Shown here one piece after another: positions 44,298-53,418 of a DNA stretch of 64,000 bases; the first letter of the stretch is position 1; each line of letters starts with the position of its first letter. The DNA comes from Streptomyces solicavernae. GTDB lineage: Bacteria; Actinomycetota; Actinomycetes; Streptomycetales; Streptomycetaceae. The stretch lies in contig NZ_JASCIR010000013.1 of assembly GCF_029968095.1 (NCBI RefSeq), forward strand, positions 103,880 through 167,879, written 5' to 3'. The position numbers and the translations under genes are program-made. The notes beneath the pieces were generated by a model, which was not told the origin of the DNA, did no database searches, and worked only from the letters and a program-made list of their open reading frames with translations.

Positions 44298-45707
44298 ATG
44301 AGCACCCAGCCCTTCAAGCTCTTCGCGTTCGACGTCAGCGCCCCCGCCCACCTCACGGCCGGTTCCTGGCGCGACGCCGCAGACCAGGGCTTCCGCTACA
44401 CGGACCTGAGCTACTGGACGGACACGGCGAAGATGCTGGAGGAGGCCCGCTTCGACGGGATCTTCTTCGCGGACAACGTCGGCTACCACGACGTGTACGG
44501 CGGCACCCCGGACGCGGCCTTCCGCGACGCGGCGCAGTTCCCGATCAACGACCCGACGCTGCTCGTCTCCGCGATGGCCTCGCACACCCGCCACCTCGGC
44601 TTCGGCGTCACGGCCTCCCTCACGTACGAGCAGCCGTACTCGCTGGCCCGCCGCTTCTCCACCCTCGACCACCTCACCGGCGGCCGGGTCGGCTGGAACA
44701 TCGTCACCTCGTACAGCGACGCCGCTGCCCGCAACTTCGGCCTCGCGCAGCAGATTCCGCACGACCAGCGCTACGACCTGGCCGACGAATACATGGAGGT
44801 CGTCTACAAGCTCTGGGAGGGCTCCTGGCAGGACGACGCCGTCGTCCGGGACGCCGCGAACGCCACCTACCTCGACCCGGCCCGCATCCACTCGATCCGG
44901 CACAAGGGCGAGTACTTCGACGTCCCCGGCATCCACCTGTGCGAGCCCTCGCCGCAGCGCACCCCGATGCTGTTCCAGGCGGGCACCTCATCGCGTGGCA
45001 TGAAGTTCGCCGCCGCCAACGCCGAGGCCGTCTTCGTCAACACCATGACGCCGGAGATGACCCGCCGCAGCGTCGACAAGATCCGCACCGCCGTCGCCGA
45101 GGCCGGCCGCGACCCGCGCTCCGTCAAGGTCCTCGCGCTGCTCACCGTCATCGTCGCCCCGACGGACGCCGAGGCGCAGGCCAAGTACGAGGAGCACGTC
45201 CGCAATGTCTCCTACGACGGCGCCCTGGCCCGCTTCGCCGGCTGGACCGGCATCGACCTGAGCGGCGTCGACCCGGACATGCCCCTGGAGTACGTGGACG
45301 TCGAGGCCTCCCGCTCGATGGTCGAGATGTTCACCAAGGCCGACCCGGACCGGAAGTGGACCACCCGCCAGGTCGCCGAGTTCATCGGCATCGGCGGCAG
45401 CGGTGCCGTGATCGTCGGCTCCCCGCAGACCGTCACCGCCGAGATGCGCAAGTGGCACGAGGACGCAGACCTCGACGGCTTCAACCTCTCGTACGCCACC
45501 AAGCCCGGCGGCTGGCAGGACTTCATCGAGCTCGCCCTGCCCGTCCTGCGCGAGGAGGGCCTGGCGCGCACCGAGTACGACCAGCAGGCCGCCACCCTGC
45601 GCGAGTCCTTCTACGGCGTCGGCCGTCGACACACCCTCGACGCCCACCCCGCCTCGAAGATCCGCGCCGCCGCCCCCGGCACCGGCGCCGACTTCCCCGT
45701 CGGCTGA
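44298..45707 (+). CDS. FMN-dependent monooxygenase, NtaA/SnaA/DszA family
   Basis: A 469-residue luciferase-like (LLM) monooxygenase of the NtaA/DszA group, which uses FMNH2 from a separate reductase to oxidise chelators, sulfones, heteroaromatics or ketones. Family features: LSYWTDTAKMLEEARFDGIF, HLTGGRVGWNIVTSYSDAAARNFG, and QAGTSSRGMKFAA. GGGAGG precedes ATG 44298. The flavin reductase gene follows 74 bp later, so oxygenase and reductase form a two-component system. The substrate is not predictable. Confidence 0.9.
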   Translation: MSTQPFKLFAFDVSAPAHLTAGSWRDAADQGFRYTDLSYWTDTAKMLEEARFDGIFFADNVGYHDVYGGTPDAAFRDAAQFPINDPTLLVSAMASHTRHLGFGVTASLTYEQPYSLARRFSTLDHLTGGRVGWNIVTSYSDAAARNFGLAQQIPHDQRYDLADEYMEVVYKLWEGSWQDDAVVRDAANATYLDPARIHSIRHKGEYFDVPGIHLCEPSPQRTPMLFQAGTSSRGMKFAAANAEAVFVNTMTPEMTRRSVDKIRTAVAEAGRDPRSVKVLALLTVIVAPTDAEAQAKYEEHVRNVSYDGALARFAGWTGIDLSGVDPDMPLEYVDVEASRSMVEMFTKADPDRKWTTRQVAEFIGIGGSGAVIVGSPQTVTAEMRKWHEDADLDGFNLSYATKPGGWQDFIELALPVLREEGLARTEYDQQAATLRESFYGVGRRHTLDAHPASKIRAAAPGTGADFPVG

Positions 45708-45781
45708 CCCGCACCCGCCCCGCCAGAGGGCGCTCGTCCGTCCCACACCCCTCGCACGATGACGTCGAAGGAACCGTTGCC

Positions 45782-46330
45782 ATGACTGTCAGCACCACCG
45801 CCACCGGCGTCGAGAACGCCGTCGAGAACGCCGTCGAAAACGCCATCGACCAGCGCCTCTTCCGCGATGTGATGGGCCATCTGCCCACCGGGGTCGTGGC
45901 GATCACCGGCCTGGAGGGCGAGAGCCGGCGGCCCGCCGGGATGATCGTGGGGACCTTCCAGTCCCTCTCGCTCAGCCCGGCGCTCGTCACCTTCAGCGTG
46001 GACCGCTCCTCAAGCAGCTGGCCCAAGATCCGCAGCGGCGGCCGGTTCAGCGCCAGCGTCCTGGCCGAGCACCAGACCGACGTCTGCAAGGCCCTCTCCC
46101 GCAAGTCGGCCGACAAGTTCGAGGGCGTCGACTGGGTCGCGTCCCCGGAGGGCTCCCCGCAGTTCACCGGCGCCTCGGCCTGGATCGACTGCGAGGTGCT
46201 CCAGGAACTCGACGGCGGCGACCACATCATCGTCATCGGCCGCGTCCTGCGCATGGACGCCGGCGTGTGCGAGCCCCTCGTCTTCCACAAGGGCAAGCTC
46301 GGCGGCTACCGCCTCCCGGCAGCCGCCTGA
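45782..46330 (+). CDS. Flavin reductase, NADH:FMN oxidoreductase family
   Basis: A 182-residue reductase of the NtaB/HpaC-like family (PTGVVAITG, GMIVGTFQSLSLSPALVTFS, FSASVLAEHQ). It should supply reduced FMN to the monooxygenase encoded just upstream. The N-terminus carries the repeat ENAV three times, encoded by 12-bp repeats (about 45810-45845). Confidence 0.9.
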   Translation: MTVSTTATGVENAVENAVENAIDQRLFRDVMGHLPTGVVAITGLEGESRRPAGMIVGTFQSLSLSPALVTFSVDRSSSSWPKIRSGGRFSASVLAEHQTDVCKALSRKSADKFEGVDWVASPEGSPQFTGASAWIDCEVLQELDGGDHIIVIGRVLRMDAGVCEPLVFHKGKLGGYRLPAAA

Positions 46331-46419
46331 CCGCCACCCCGGTGGGGCTCGGGCGGGGCGTCCCCCGCCCGGCGCGCCCTGCCCGACCGCCCCCACTCAT
46401 CCCGACCGCCCCACTCATC

Positions 46420-46441
46420 CCGGCCGGATCGATCCGGCCGG
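46420..46441. promoter_or_regulatory. Perfect 22-bp palindrome before the aldehyde dehydrogenase gene
   Basis: The half-site CCGGCCGGATC (46420-46430) is followed directly by its reverse complement (46431-46441). It lies 25 bp before the chosen start. It could be an operator for internal control, or an mRNA hairpin that alters expression of the last two genes. Confidence 0.6.
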
Positions 46442-46466
46442 ACCGCTCGTGACCACAGGGATCACC

Positions 46467-47969
46467 GTGACCAACCCCAGCACCCCACCCCTCGGCGCCG
46501 AACCGGAGACGCCCTCGGTGGAGATCGAAACTCTGCTCACCCAGGCCGCCGAGGCCGCTCCCCGCTGGGCGGCCCTCACTCCCCGTGCCCGCGCGGCCGC
46601 CCTGGCCGCCGTCGCCGACGTGCTCGAAGCGAACAGCGAGCACCTGGTCGCCGTCGCCGACCAGGAGACCGGTCTCGGCGTCGCCCGCCTCAGCGGCGAG
46701 GTCAAGCGCACCGCGGGACAACTGCGTGCGTACGGCGCGTACGCCGTCACCGGCGCCCCCTTCGGCGTGACCATCGACCACGCCGACCCCGAGGCCGCCC
46801 CGCCGCGCCCCGAACTCCGCCGTCATCAGGTCCCGTTGGGCCCGGTAGAGGTGTTCGCGGGCGGCAACTTCCCGTTCGCGTTCTCCGTCGCGGGCACCGA
46901 CACCGCCGCCGCGCTCGCCGCCGGCTGCCCCGTCCTGCTCAAGGCCCACCCCGGTCACCCGCGCACTTCCGCCACCACGGCCGCCCTGGTCCGCGAGGCC
47001 CTGGCCGAGGCGGGAGCCCCGCTGGGCACCTTCGCCCTGTTCACCGGCCGGGACGCGGGCGTCACCGTGCTGCGCGACCCGCGGGTGAGGGCGGCCGCCT
47101 TCACCGGCTCGGTACGCGGCGGGCGCGCGCTGTTCGACATCGCGGCCGCCCGGCCCGTGCCGATCCCCTTCTTCGGCGAGCTCGGCAGCATCAACCCGGT
47201 CGTGGTCACCCCGGCCGCCCTCGCCGACCGGCGCGCGGACATCGTCGTCGGGTTCGCCGGCTCGTTCACTCTGGGCACCGGCCAGTTCTGCACCAAGCCC
47301 GGCGTCCTGCTGCTGCCCCGCGATCCGCTGGCCGTCGAGGAGATCGCTGCGCAGGTACGTCCCGCGAACGCCGCGCCGATGCTCTCCGCACCGATCGCCG
47401 AGGGCTACCGGCGCCGCCTCTCCGAGGTCGCCGGCGCCACCCGGACCCGGGTCCTGGTCGAGGGCGCCGTCACCACCGACGAGGACGGCCGCCCGCAGGC
47501 GTCGCCCAGCCTCTTCGCCGTCGCCACGGTCGAGGAGTTCCTGCAGGAGGCGGACAACCTCCTGGAGGAGTGCTTCGGCCCCAGCGCGGTCATCGTGCAG
47601 TACGGCGGCAAGGACGAGGCGGCCAGGGTGCTCGACCGCCTGGACGGCAGCCTCACCGTCACCTTCCACACGGCCGAGGGCGACGCGGGAGCGCTCGCCC
47701 CGCTCGTGGAACTGGCCCAGAACAAGGCCGGGCGCGTGCTGTTCAACGGCTGGCCGACCGGCGTCGCGGTCATCCGGGCCCAGCAGCACGGCGGCCCGTA
47801 CCCCGCCGCGACGTCCGCGCAGACCTCGGTGGGCCCGTATGCGGTGGAGCGGTTCCTGCGGCCGGTCGCCTACCAGGACGCCCTGCCGGAACTGCTGCCC
47901 GCCGCGCTGCGTGAGGACAACCCGCTGCAGCTCGTGCGCACCGTCGACGGCAAGACCGAGACCGCGTGA
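46467..47969 (+). CDS. Aldehyde dehydrogenase, 2-oxoglutarate-semialdehyde dehydrogenase-like
   Basis: A 500-residue aldehyde dehydrogenase of the NADP+-type dioxovalerate (2-oxoglutarate semialdehyde) class. Catalytic Glu lies in GELGSINPV and Cys in GTGQFCTKPG; AETDTA-like cofactor loop GGNFPFAFSVAGTDTAAALA is typical. AGGGA at 46457-46461 supports GTG 46467; GTG 46449 is an alternative. It should oxidise the aldehyde made by the amine oxidase or by ring opening. A decayed paralogue of its N-terminus is at 40078-40262. Confidence 0.87.
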   Translation: MTNPSTPPLGAEPETPSVEIETLLTQAAEAAPRWAALTPRARAAALAAVADVLEANSEHLVAVADQETGLGVARLSGEVKRTAGQLRAYGAYAVTGAPFGVTIDHADPEAAPPRPELRRHQVPLGPVEVFAGGNFPFAFSVAGTDTAAALAAGCPVLLKAHPGHPRTSATTAALVREALAEAGAPLGTFALFTGRDAGVTVLRDPRVRAAAFTGSVRGGRALFDIAAARPVPIPFFGELGSINPVVVTPAALADRRADIVVGFAGSFTLGTGQFCTKPGVLLLPRDPLAVEEIAAQVRPANAAPMLSAPIAEGYRRRLSEVAGATRTRVLVEGAVTTDEDGRPQASPSLFAVATVEEFLQEADNLLEECFGPSAVIVQYGGKDEAARVLDRLDGSLTVTFHTAEGDAGALAPLVELAQNKAGRVLFNGWPTGVAVIRAQQHGGPYPAATSAQTSVGPYAVERFLRPVAYQDALPELLPAALREDNPLQLVRTVDGKTETA

Positions 47970-48054
47970 CCACGCGGGCCCTCTCCCAGCCGACCGCACC
48001 AACCGCCCCGTTGAAGGGGCATCCGCACAGGACTCCCCGCCCCGGAGGGCAACC

Positions 48055-49359
48055 ATGCACGAACAAGCAGACATCGTCATCGTCGGCGCAGGCGTCGCCG
48101 GTCTGGTCGCCGCCCGCGAACTCGGCCGACAGGGCCTGAAGACCGTCGTACTGGAGTCGCGGGACCGCATCGGCGGCCGCACCTGGACCGACCACCGCCT
48201 CGGCCGCGACCTGGAGATCGGCGGCACCTGGCTGCACTGGACGCAGCCGCACGCCTGGGCCGAGGTCAACCGCTACGGCCTGGAGGTCACCCGCGGCCCG
48301 CGCTCCGAGGAGACCTTCTGGCTCGCCGGCGACGAGGTCCGCCGCGGCACCCTCGACGACTTCATGAACCTCATCGACCCCGGCATGACCCATCTCCTCG
48401 AAGAAACCATGACCTGGATCCCGCGCCCCGACGACCCGCTGCGCAACCCCGGCCTGACCGAGGCCGACACCTGGACCGTCCAGGAGAAGCTGGACGAGCT
48501 CGACCTGCCGGTGGAGGAGCGGAACGCCAACGAAGCGGCCTGGGTCGGCCACTTCAACGCCCCGCTCGACCAGTGCTCCTTCGTCAACGCCCTGCGCTGG
48601 ACCGCCGCTTCGGCCGGCGCCTGGCATCTGATGCACGAGTCCTCGGCCATCTTCCGCCTGGCCGGCGGTACCAAGGGCCTGGTCGCGGCGATCGCTGCGG
48701 ACGCGGAGTCCTCCGGCAACGCCGAGATCCGCCTGACCGCCCCGGTCCGCTCCATCGCCCACGACGCCGACGGGGCGACCGTCTCGTACGGCGACGGGCG
48801 TACGGTCAACGCCCGCCGCGTGATCGTCACCCTCGGCCAGAACCTCCTCGACGGGCTCGACGTCACCCCGGCCCTGCCCGAGGAGAAGCTCGCCCCGGCC
48901 CGCGAGAAGGCCGCGTCGCAGGGCGCCAAGGCGTGGATCCGCGTCCGCGGCCCCATCAAGCCGTTCTTCGCGTACTCCTCGCAAGCCCACCCGCTGTCCG
49001 TCGTACGCACCGAATTCCTCGGCGAGGACGACGCGGTCCTGGTCGCCTTCGGCGCGGACGCCACCCGCATCGATGTCAACGACCGGGACGCCGTCGCCGC
49101 CGCGCTCAAGGTGTGGCGCGACGACCTGGAGGTTCTGGAGGTCGGCGGCCACGACTGGATGGCCGACAAACACTCCCGCGAGACCTGGCTGATCCAGCGC
49201 CCCGGCCAGTTCACCGGCCACCACGCCGCCCTCCAGGCCCCGTCCGGCGTACTGCACTTCGCCGGCGGCGACTACGCCAACATCTGGGCCGGCTTCATCG
49301 ACGGCGCCGTCGAGAGCGCCACCCGCGTCTCCCGCCAGATCCGCGAGAGCCTCGCCTGA
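48055..49359 (+). CDS. Flavin monoamine oxidase-like FAD enzyme
   Basis: A 434-residue FAD amine oxidase: N-terminal VIVGAGVAGLVAARELG, then ESRDRIGGRTWT and IGGTWLHWTQPHAW, and a C-terminal FAD block HFAGGDYANIWAGFIDGA. Relatives oxidise primary amines to aldehydes. GGAGGGC precedes ATG 48055. It is the last of four plus-strand genes; amine to aldehyde to acid with the upstream dehydrogenase is the simplest reading. A repeat array begins directly after its stop. Confidence 0.88.
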   Translation: MHEQADIVIVGAGVAGLVAARELGRQGLKTVVLESRDRIGGRTWTDHRLGRDLEIGGTWLHWTQPHAWAEVNRYGLEVTRGPRSEETFWLAGDEVRRGTLDDFMNLIDPGMTHLLEETMTWIPRPDDPLRNPGLTEADTWTVQEKLDELDLPVEERNANEAAWVGHFNAPLDQCSFVNALRWTAASAGAWHLMHESSAIFRLAGGTKGLVAAIAADAESSGNAEIRLTAPVRSIAHDADGATVSYGDGRTVNARRVIVTLGQNLLDGLDVTPALPEEKLAPAREKAASQGAKAWIRVRGPIKPFFAYSSQAHPLSVVRTEFLGEDDAVLVAFGADATRIDVNDRDAVAAALKVWRDDLEVLEVGGHDWMADKHSRETWLIQRPGQFTGHHAALQAPSGVLHFAGGDYANIWAGFIDGAVESATRVSRQIRESLA

Positions 49360-49452
49360 CCGGAGCCACCCGACCCCGGAGCCACCCGACCCCGGACCAC
49401 CCGACCCCGGAGCCACCCGACCCCGGACCACCCGACCCCGGACCACCCGACC
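49360..49452. repeat. Six alternating 16/15-bp tandem repeats starting at a stop codon
   Basis: Units at 49360, 49376, 49392, 49407, 49423 and 49438 (CCGGAGCCACCCGACC or one base shorter), beginning at the base after the TGA of the amine oxidase gene. Confidence 0.93.
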
Positions 49453-49520
49453 CCGGACCGGCCGACGGCGACCGGTCCGGACCGTCCGCGGCGTATCAGG
49501 GACAGCCGCCGCGGACCCAC

Positions 49521-49559
49521 CGCCGGTCCTGCCGGGCCTTCCTCTCGGCAGGACCGGCG
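49521..49559 (+). terminator. Terminator-like hairpin after the amine catabolic operon
   Basis: CGCCGGTCCTGCCG (49521-49534) pairs perfectly with CGGCAGGACCGGCG (49546-49559) around an 11-base loop. Confidence 0.8.
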
Positions 49560-49587
49560 TCTCGTACGAGGAACGAGGAGGTCTGCC

Positions 49588-49773
49588 ATGGAGAGCACAG
49601 CGGACGGAGCACCGCCGGCCTGGGCGCTGCGCCGCGTGGCCTCCGCTCTGTCGGCCTCCGGCCGGGGTTCCGGAGCCGGAGCGGGCGCCGGCACGGCCGA
49701 GTTGGCCCGGCGTACCGGCCTCAGCAAGAGCCTGACCCGACGGTGCCTGAATCGCCTGCGCGGACCGGTTTGA
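49588..49773 (+). CDS. Small helix-turn-helix protein, possibly a truncated regulator
   Basis: A 61-residue product starting at ATG 49588 behind a strong GAGGAGG. The second half, TAELARRTGLSKSLTRRCLN, is a helix-turn-helix of IclR/MarR flavour, but the protein stops at the end of it with no wing or effector domain. It may be a free small DNA-binding protein or the remnant of an IclR gene. A Gly/Ala/Ser run separates the two halves. Confidence 0.5.
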   Translation: MESTADGAPPAWALRRVASALSASGRGSGAGAGAGTAELARRTGLSKSLTRRCLNRLRGPV

Positions 49774-49794
49774 ACGGTCGTCCCTGCCGAGCCG

Positions 49795-51030
49795 TCAGCG
49801 TGCGGCCCGGCCGGAGTTCCGTGCCGCCGGTGCTGCCGGCGCGTCCCCGAAGTCCGGGATGCGGAGGCGTTCGCCGTCGCGGAGGGCGGACTCGTGGGCG
49901 ACGATGCCGGGGAGCGTGTAGCGGGCGGCGGCCCAGGCGTTGACCGGTGGCTGGACGCCGGTGGCGACGGCGGTCACGAAGTCGTCGACGAGGAAGTGGT
50001 GGCTGCCTTCGTGCCCGTTGGGCAGCTGGTCGAACGCGCGCGGCAGGCGTGCCCGGTCGTGCACGGGCGCCGAGCCGGAGGTGAACGCGTCGCGCAGGGC
50101 CGGGGCGATGTGCTCAAGGGACGGGTCGTCGGGTGCCAACGTCGCCTTGGGCTGGAGGAGTTCGCTGATGTCCTCGACGCCCTTGCGGTCCTGCCACAGG
50201 CTGACGGTGGCCAGCTGCTCCATGCTGCCCTCGGTGCCGAAGAACCGGAATCGCGACTCACGGATATGGCAGGGGTACCCCACCCGCCGGAACTCGTTCG
50301 TACGGAACGACCCGCCGCCCGCCACCTCGAAGAGCGCCGTCGCATTGGACAGGTCGTTGTCGAACTGGCTGATCCCCTTGTCGAAGACGCCGTCGCCGCG
50401 GTCGTCGCGTACACCCACCGCGGACACGCTCGTGGCATGGGTCTGCCAGGCGCCGAGCACGCCGCCCACCGAGTGCGTCGGGTAGAGCAGCGGCGGATAG
50501 CTCGCGGTGGCCTTCCAGTTGGGCCCGCCGCTGTACTGGTACGCCTCGTAGAAGCCGAGGTCCATGTCGTGGACGTAGTCTCCCTCGGCGTAGAAGAGCC
50601 GGCCGAAGGCGCCCTCGGCGATCTGGTTGCGGGCGTGCACGGTGGCCGGGTTGTACTGGCTGGTCTCGCCCATCATGTACGTCAGCCCGGTCTCCCGTAC
50701 GGCCTCGATGACCGCGGCGATCTCCTCCTCCGTGATCGCCATGGGCACCGCCGAGTAGACGTGCTTGCCGGCCCGCAGCGCCTGCACGACCAGCGGGCCG
50801 TGCGTCCAGCGCTGCGTGAAGACGGCCACGGCGTCCACGTCGGGCGAGCGCAGCATGGCGTCGTACGTGTCGAAGGTGCCGCTCAACTTCTCTGCGGCGA
50901 CGAGTTGGTGGGCGCGCTGCGCGATCAGGTCGGTGACGTACACGTCGCCGACGCCGGGATGCGCGCGGAACAGCTTGGCGAACTGACCGGAGAACTGTCC
51001 GGCGCCGACGATGCCGAGAGAGAACGTCAT
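49795..51030 (-). CDS. Gfo/Idh/MocA family sugar dehydrogenase
   Basis: A 411-residue NAD(P)-dependent oxidoreductase: Rossmann motif GIVGAGQFSGQF at the N-terminus, the EKP-like block SAVPMAITEEEI, and a C-terminal substrate domain with YPTHSVGGVLGAW. It probably oxidises the sugar or polyol imported by the ABC system encoded upstream. The start is ATG 51030 behind AAGGAAG; the longer open frame is not real. Last gene of the minus-strand operon from 54366. Confidence 0.88.
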   Translation of the reverse strand: MTFSLGIVGAGQFSGQFAKLFRAHPGVGDVYVTDLIAQRAHQLVAAEKLSGTFDTYDAMLRSPDVDAVAVFTQRWTHGPLVVQALRAGKHVYSAVPMAITEEEIAAVIEAVRETGLTYMMGETSQYNPATVHARNQIAEGAFGRLFYAEGDYVHDMDLGFYEAYQYSGGPNWKATASYPPLLYPTHSVGGVLGAWQTHATSVSAVGVRDDRGDGVFDKGISQFDNDLSNATALFEVAGGGSFRTNEFRRVGYPCHIRESRFRFFGTEGSMEQLATVSLWQDRKGVEDISELLQPKATLAPDDPSLEHIAPALRDAFTSGSAPVHDRARLPRAFDQLPNGHEGSHHFLVDDFVTAVATGVQPPVNAWAAARYTLPGIVAHESALRDGERLRIPDFGDAPAAPAARNSGRAAR

Positions 51031-51086
51031 CAGGGTCTTCCTTCGTGTGATGTCGATTCGGGTCACTGAGCGGGTCACTGTGCGGG

Positions 51087-52430
51087 TCACTGCGAAAGCA
51101 GCAGGTTGATCTGGTCGTTGGTGCGGTCGAGGGTGTCGACGGGCGCGCCGTTGGCGTAGATGTCCTGCATGGCGGGGCGCATCAAGCCGTGCACGTCGGC
51201 CCCGAAGTTGGTGACGGGGAAGGGGAACGTGGCCTTCTCGGCCACAGGTTCGGTGAAGGCGTCGACGTCGATCCCGTCCTTCGCGTACGCCTTGACGGCC
51301 GTGTCCGTGCCGTCCTGGGTGGCGGGAAACACGACGCCGCTGCGCCCCACGGTGCGCTGGCAGTCCGGCGAGGCGAGGTGGGCGACCCACTTCGCGGCGC
51401 CCTTCTTGTTGCGGGCGTTCTTGGTGATGGAGTCGGCGAGGCCGTTCATCATGGTGGCGCGCTTGCCGGTGGGTCCGACGGGCGTGCGGGCCGTGCCGAC
51501 GTCGATGCCCTGGAGGCCGTAGAACGTCTGGATCATCCACGAGCCGTGGAGCGCGGTCGCGGCCTTGCCCGAACCGAACTGCACCTCGGGGCCGTTGGTC
51601 TCGGAGAACTCCTTCTGGGGCGGTAGGTAGCCCTTCTCGGCGAGGCCGAAGTACCAGTCGACGGTGTCCTTGAAGCGGGGGTCGTCGTAGCGGTAGCGGG
51701 TGCCCCACGCCTTCTTGTCGGTGTAGTGCCAGCCCGTGGAGGCGGCGAAGGAGCTCCATTGGGTCTGGCCGTCGCTGTCCCCGGCGTCGTTGGTGGCCAG
51801 GCCGTAGACCTTGACGCGGCTCGGGTCAAAGCCTTTCTCGTCGCCGCGCCTGCCGTTCTCGTCGACGGTGAGGCGCGCGATGGCCTTCTCGAAGGTGCCG
51901 CCGTCCTTCGGGTTCCAGGTGAGGTGGTTCAGCTCCTCGGCGCTCAGGCCGGCCTCGCGGGCCATCTTCTTGTTGTAGAAGAGGGCGACGGTGTCCCAGT
52001 CCTTCGGCGCACCGTAGCGGTGTCCGTCCTGGCCGATCCAGGCGGAGGCGAGACCGGGCTGGTAGTCGGAGTCCTTGATCTTGTTCGTGTACGGCAACTC
52101 GTCCAGCGGAGCCAGCACGTTGAGGTCTGCGAACTGGGCGAACTTCGATACGTGATCGGTGAACACATCGGGCTGGGTGCCGGCGATGAAGCTCGCGGTG
52201 AGTTTGGTCCAGTAATCGTTCCACCCCATCTGCGTGATCTGCACGTCAAGGCCGGGGTTCCGCTTCTCGAAGTCCTTCGCGCAGGCCTCGTACGCGGGGA
52301 GCTGGTTGGCGTCCCACAGCCAGTACGTGACCGTGCGGGAGGCGGCTCGGGTCGCGTCACCGGACGCGCAGCCGGAGACGAGGGCGAGGGCCAGGGCCCC
52401 GGTGAATGCGGTGACGGCTCGCGATCGCAT
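51087..52430 (-). CDS. Sugar ABC transporter solute-binding lipoprotein
   Basis: A 447-residue family 1 solute-binding protein. The signal ends in lipobox LVSGC; then VTYWLWDANQLPAYEACAKDF and the block GTQPDVFTDHVSKFAQFADL typical of sugar-binding proteins. It lies 13 bp after the second permease gene. The sugar is unknown; the dehydrogenase downstream suggests a polyol or inositol-like compound. Confidence 0.9.
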   Translation of the reverse strand: MRSRAVTAFTGALALALVSGCASGDATRAASRTVTYWLWDANQLPAYEACAKDFEKRNPGLDVQITQMGWNDYWTKLTASFIAGTQPDVFTDHVSKFAQFADLNVLAPLDELPYTNKIKDSDYQPGLASAWIGQDGHRYGAPKDWDTVALFYNKKMAREAGLSAEELNHLTWNPKDGGTFEKAIARLTVDENGRRGDEKGFDPSRVKVYGLATNDAGDSDGQTQWSSFAASTGWHYTDKKAWGTRYRYDDPRFKDTVDWYFGLAEKGYLPPQKEFSETNGPEVQFGSGKAATALHGSWMIQTFYGLQGIDVGTARTPVGPTGKRATMMNGLADSITKNARNKKGAAKWVAHLASPDCQRTVGRSGVVFPATQDGTDTAVKAYAKDGIDVDAFTEPVAEKATFPFPVTNFGADVHGLMRPAMQDIYANGAPVDTLDRTNDQINLLLSQ

Positions 52431-52443
52431 CTGCGTTCCTCTC

Positions 52444-53358
52444 CTACTTGATGCCGGTGAAGCCGATGGAGTTGACGATGCGTCGCGCGCAGCAGCCGAA
52501 GAGCAGCAGCATCGGCAGCGCGGCCACGAGCGTCGCCGCCATCAGGCCCGACCAGTCGGTGCCCGCCTGCGGGGTCTGCGAACGGAACACGCTGAGCGCG
52601 ACGGTGAGGACGCGTGAGCTGTCGCTCGACGACACCATCAGCGGCCAGAAGTAGTCGTTCCAGGCCGTGATGTACGTCAGAACGGCCAGCGTGGTCACGG
52701 GAGTCGAGGCCATCGGCAGCAGCACGCGGAAGAAGATCCGCACCTTTCCTGCCCCGTCGAGGAGAGCGGCCTCCTCCACCTCGCGCGGCACGTTCCGGAA
52801 GAACTGCCTCAGGAAGAACACGGCGAACGGCGTCATGAACATGGTGGGCAGCGCGATGCCCCACAGGGAGTCGATCAGGCCCAGCTCCTTCACCAGGACG
52901 AAGTTCGGCAGCAGTGTGAAGATCGCCGGAACCATGAGCCCGGCCAGGAACAGCCCGAACACCCGGTCCCGGCCGCGCCAGCGCAGCCGGGCGAAGGCGT
53001 ACGCGGCCATCGAGGAGAACAGCAGCTGGCAGACCGTGATGAGGGTCGACACGAACACCGAGTTGAGGAGGTAGCGCCAGAAGTCGATGGAGGTGCCCGA
53101 ACCGCCTTGCGCCAGCGCCTCCTTGGTGGACTGCAGGCCGAAGACCCGGGCGAAGCCGCCCGTGGTGACGTCGGCGGGCAGGGGTGCCGAAGGATTCGCG
53201 GTGAGGGCGGCGTTCGACGACAGGGCGGTGCGCAGCATCCAGTAGAACGGCAGCAGGGTGATGACGACGATCGCGATCATCACGGCCCAGGCCAGGACAC
53301 GGCCGGGCGAGGGCAGGCGCCGGGCGCGGGGCGGCGAGGCGGTGGTCACGGCGGCCAT
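52444..53358 (-). CDS. Sugar ABC transporter permease (MalG type)
   Basis: A 304-residue permease with six helices and the ATPase-contact EAA loop EVEEAALLDGAGKVRIFFRVLLP. It pairs with the permease encoded at 53419. As usual in Streptomyces no ATPase is encoded here; a shared MsiK-type ATPase is expected to energise it (established for other Streptomyces sugar importers, inferred here). Confidence 0.9.
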   Translation of the reverse strand: MAAVTTASPPRARRLPSPGRVLAWAVMIAIVVITLLPFYWMLRTALSSNAALTANPSAPLPADVTTGGFARVFGLQSTKEALAQGGSGTSIDFWRYLLNSVFVSTLITVCQLLFSSMAAYAFARLRWRGRDRVFGLFLAGLMVPAIFTLLPNFVLVKELGLIDSLWGIALPTMFMTPFAVFFLRQFFRNVPREVEEAALLDGAGKVRIFFRVLLPMASTPVTTLAVLTYITAWNDYFWPLMVSSSDSSRVLTVALSVFRSQTPQAGTDWSGLMAATLVAALPMLLLFGCCARRIVNSIGFTGIK

Positions 53359-53418
53359 ACGGTGGCTCCTTTCCGGGGCGGACGGGACGTGGGGGCATGG
53401 AGGGGAGGGGGACAGGCC

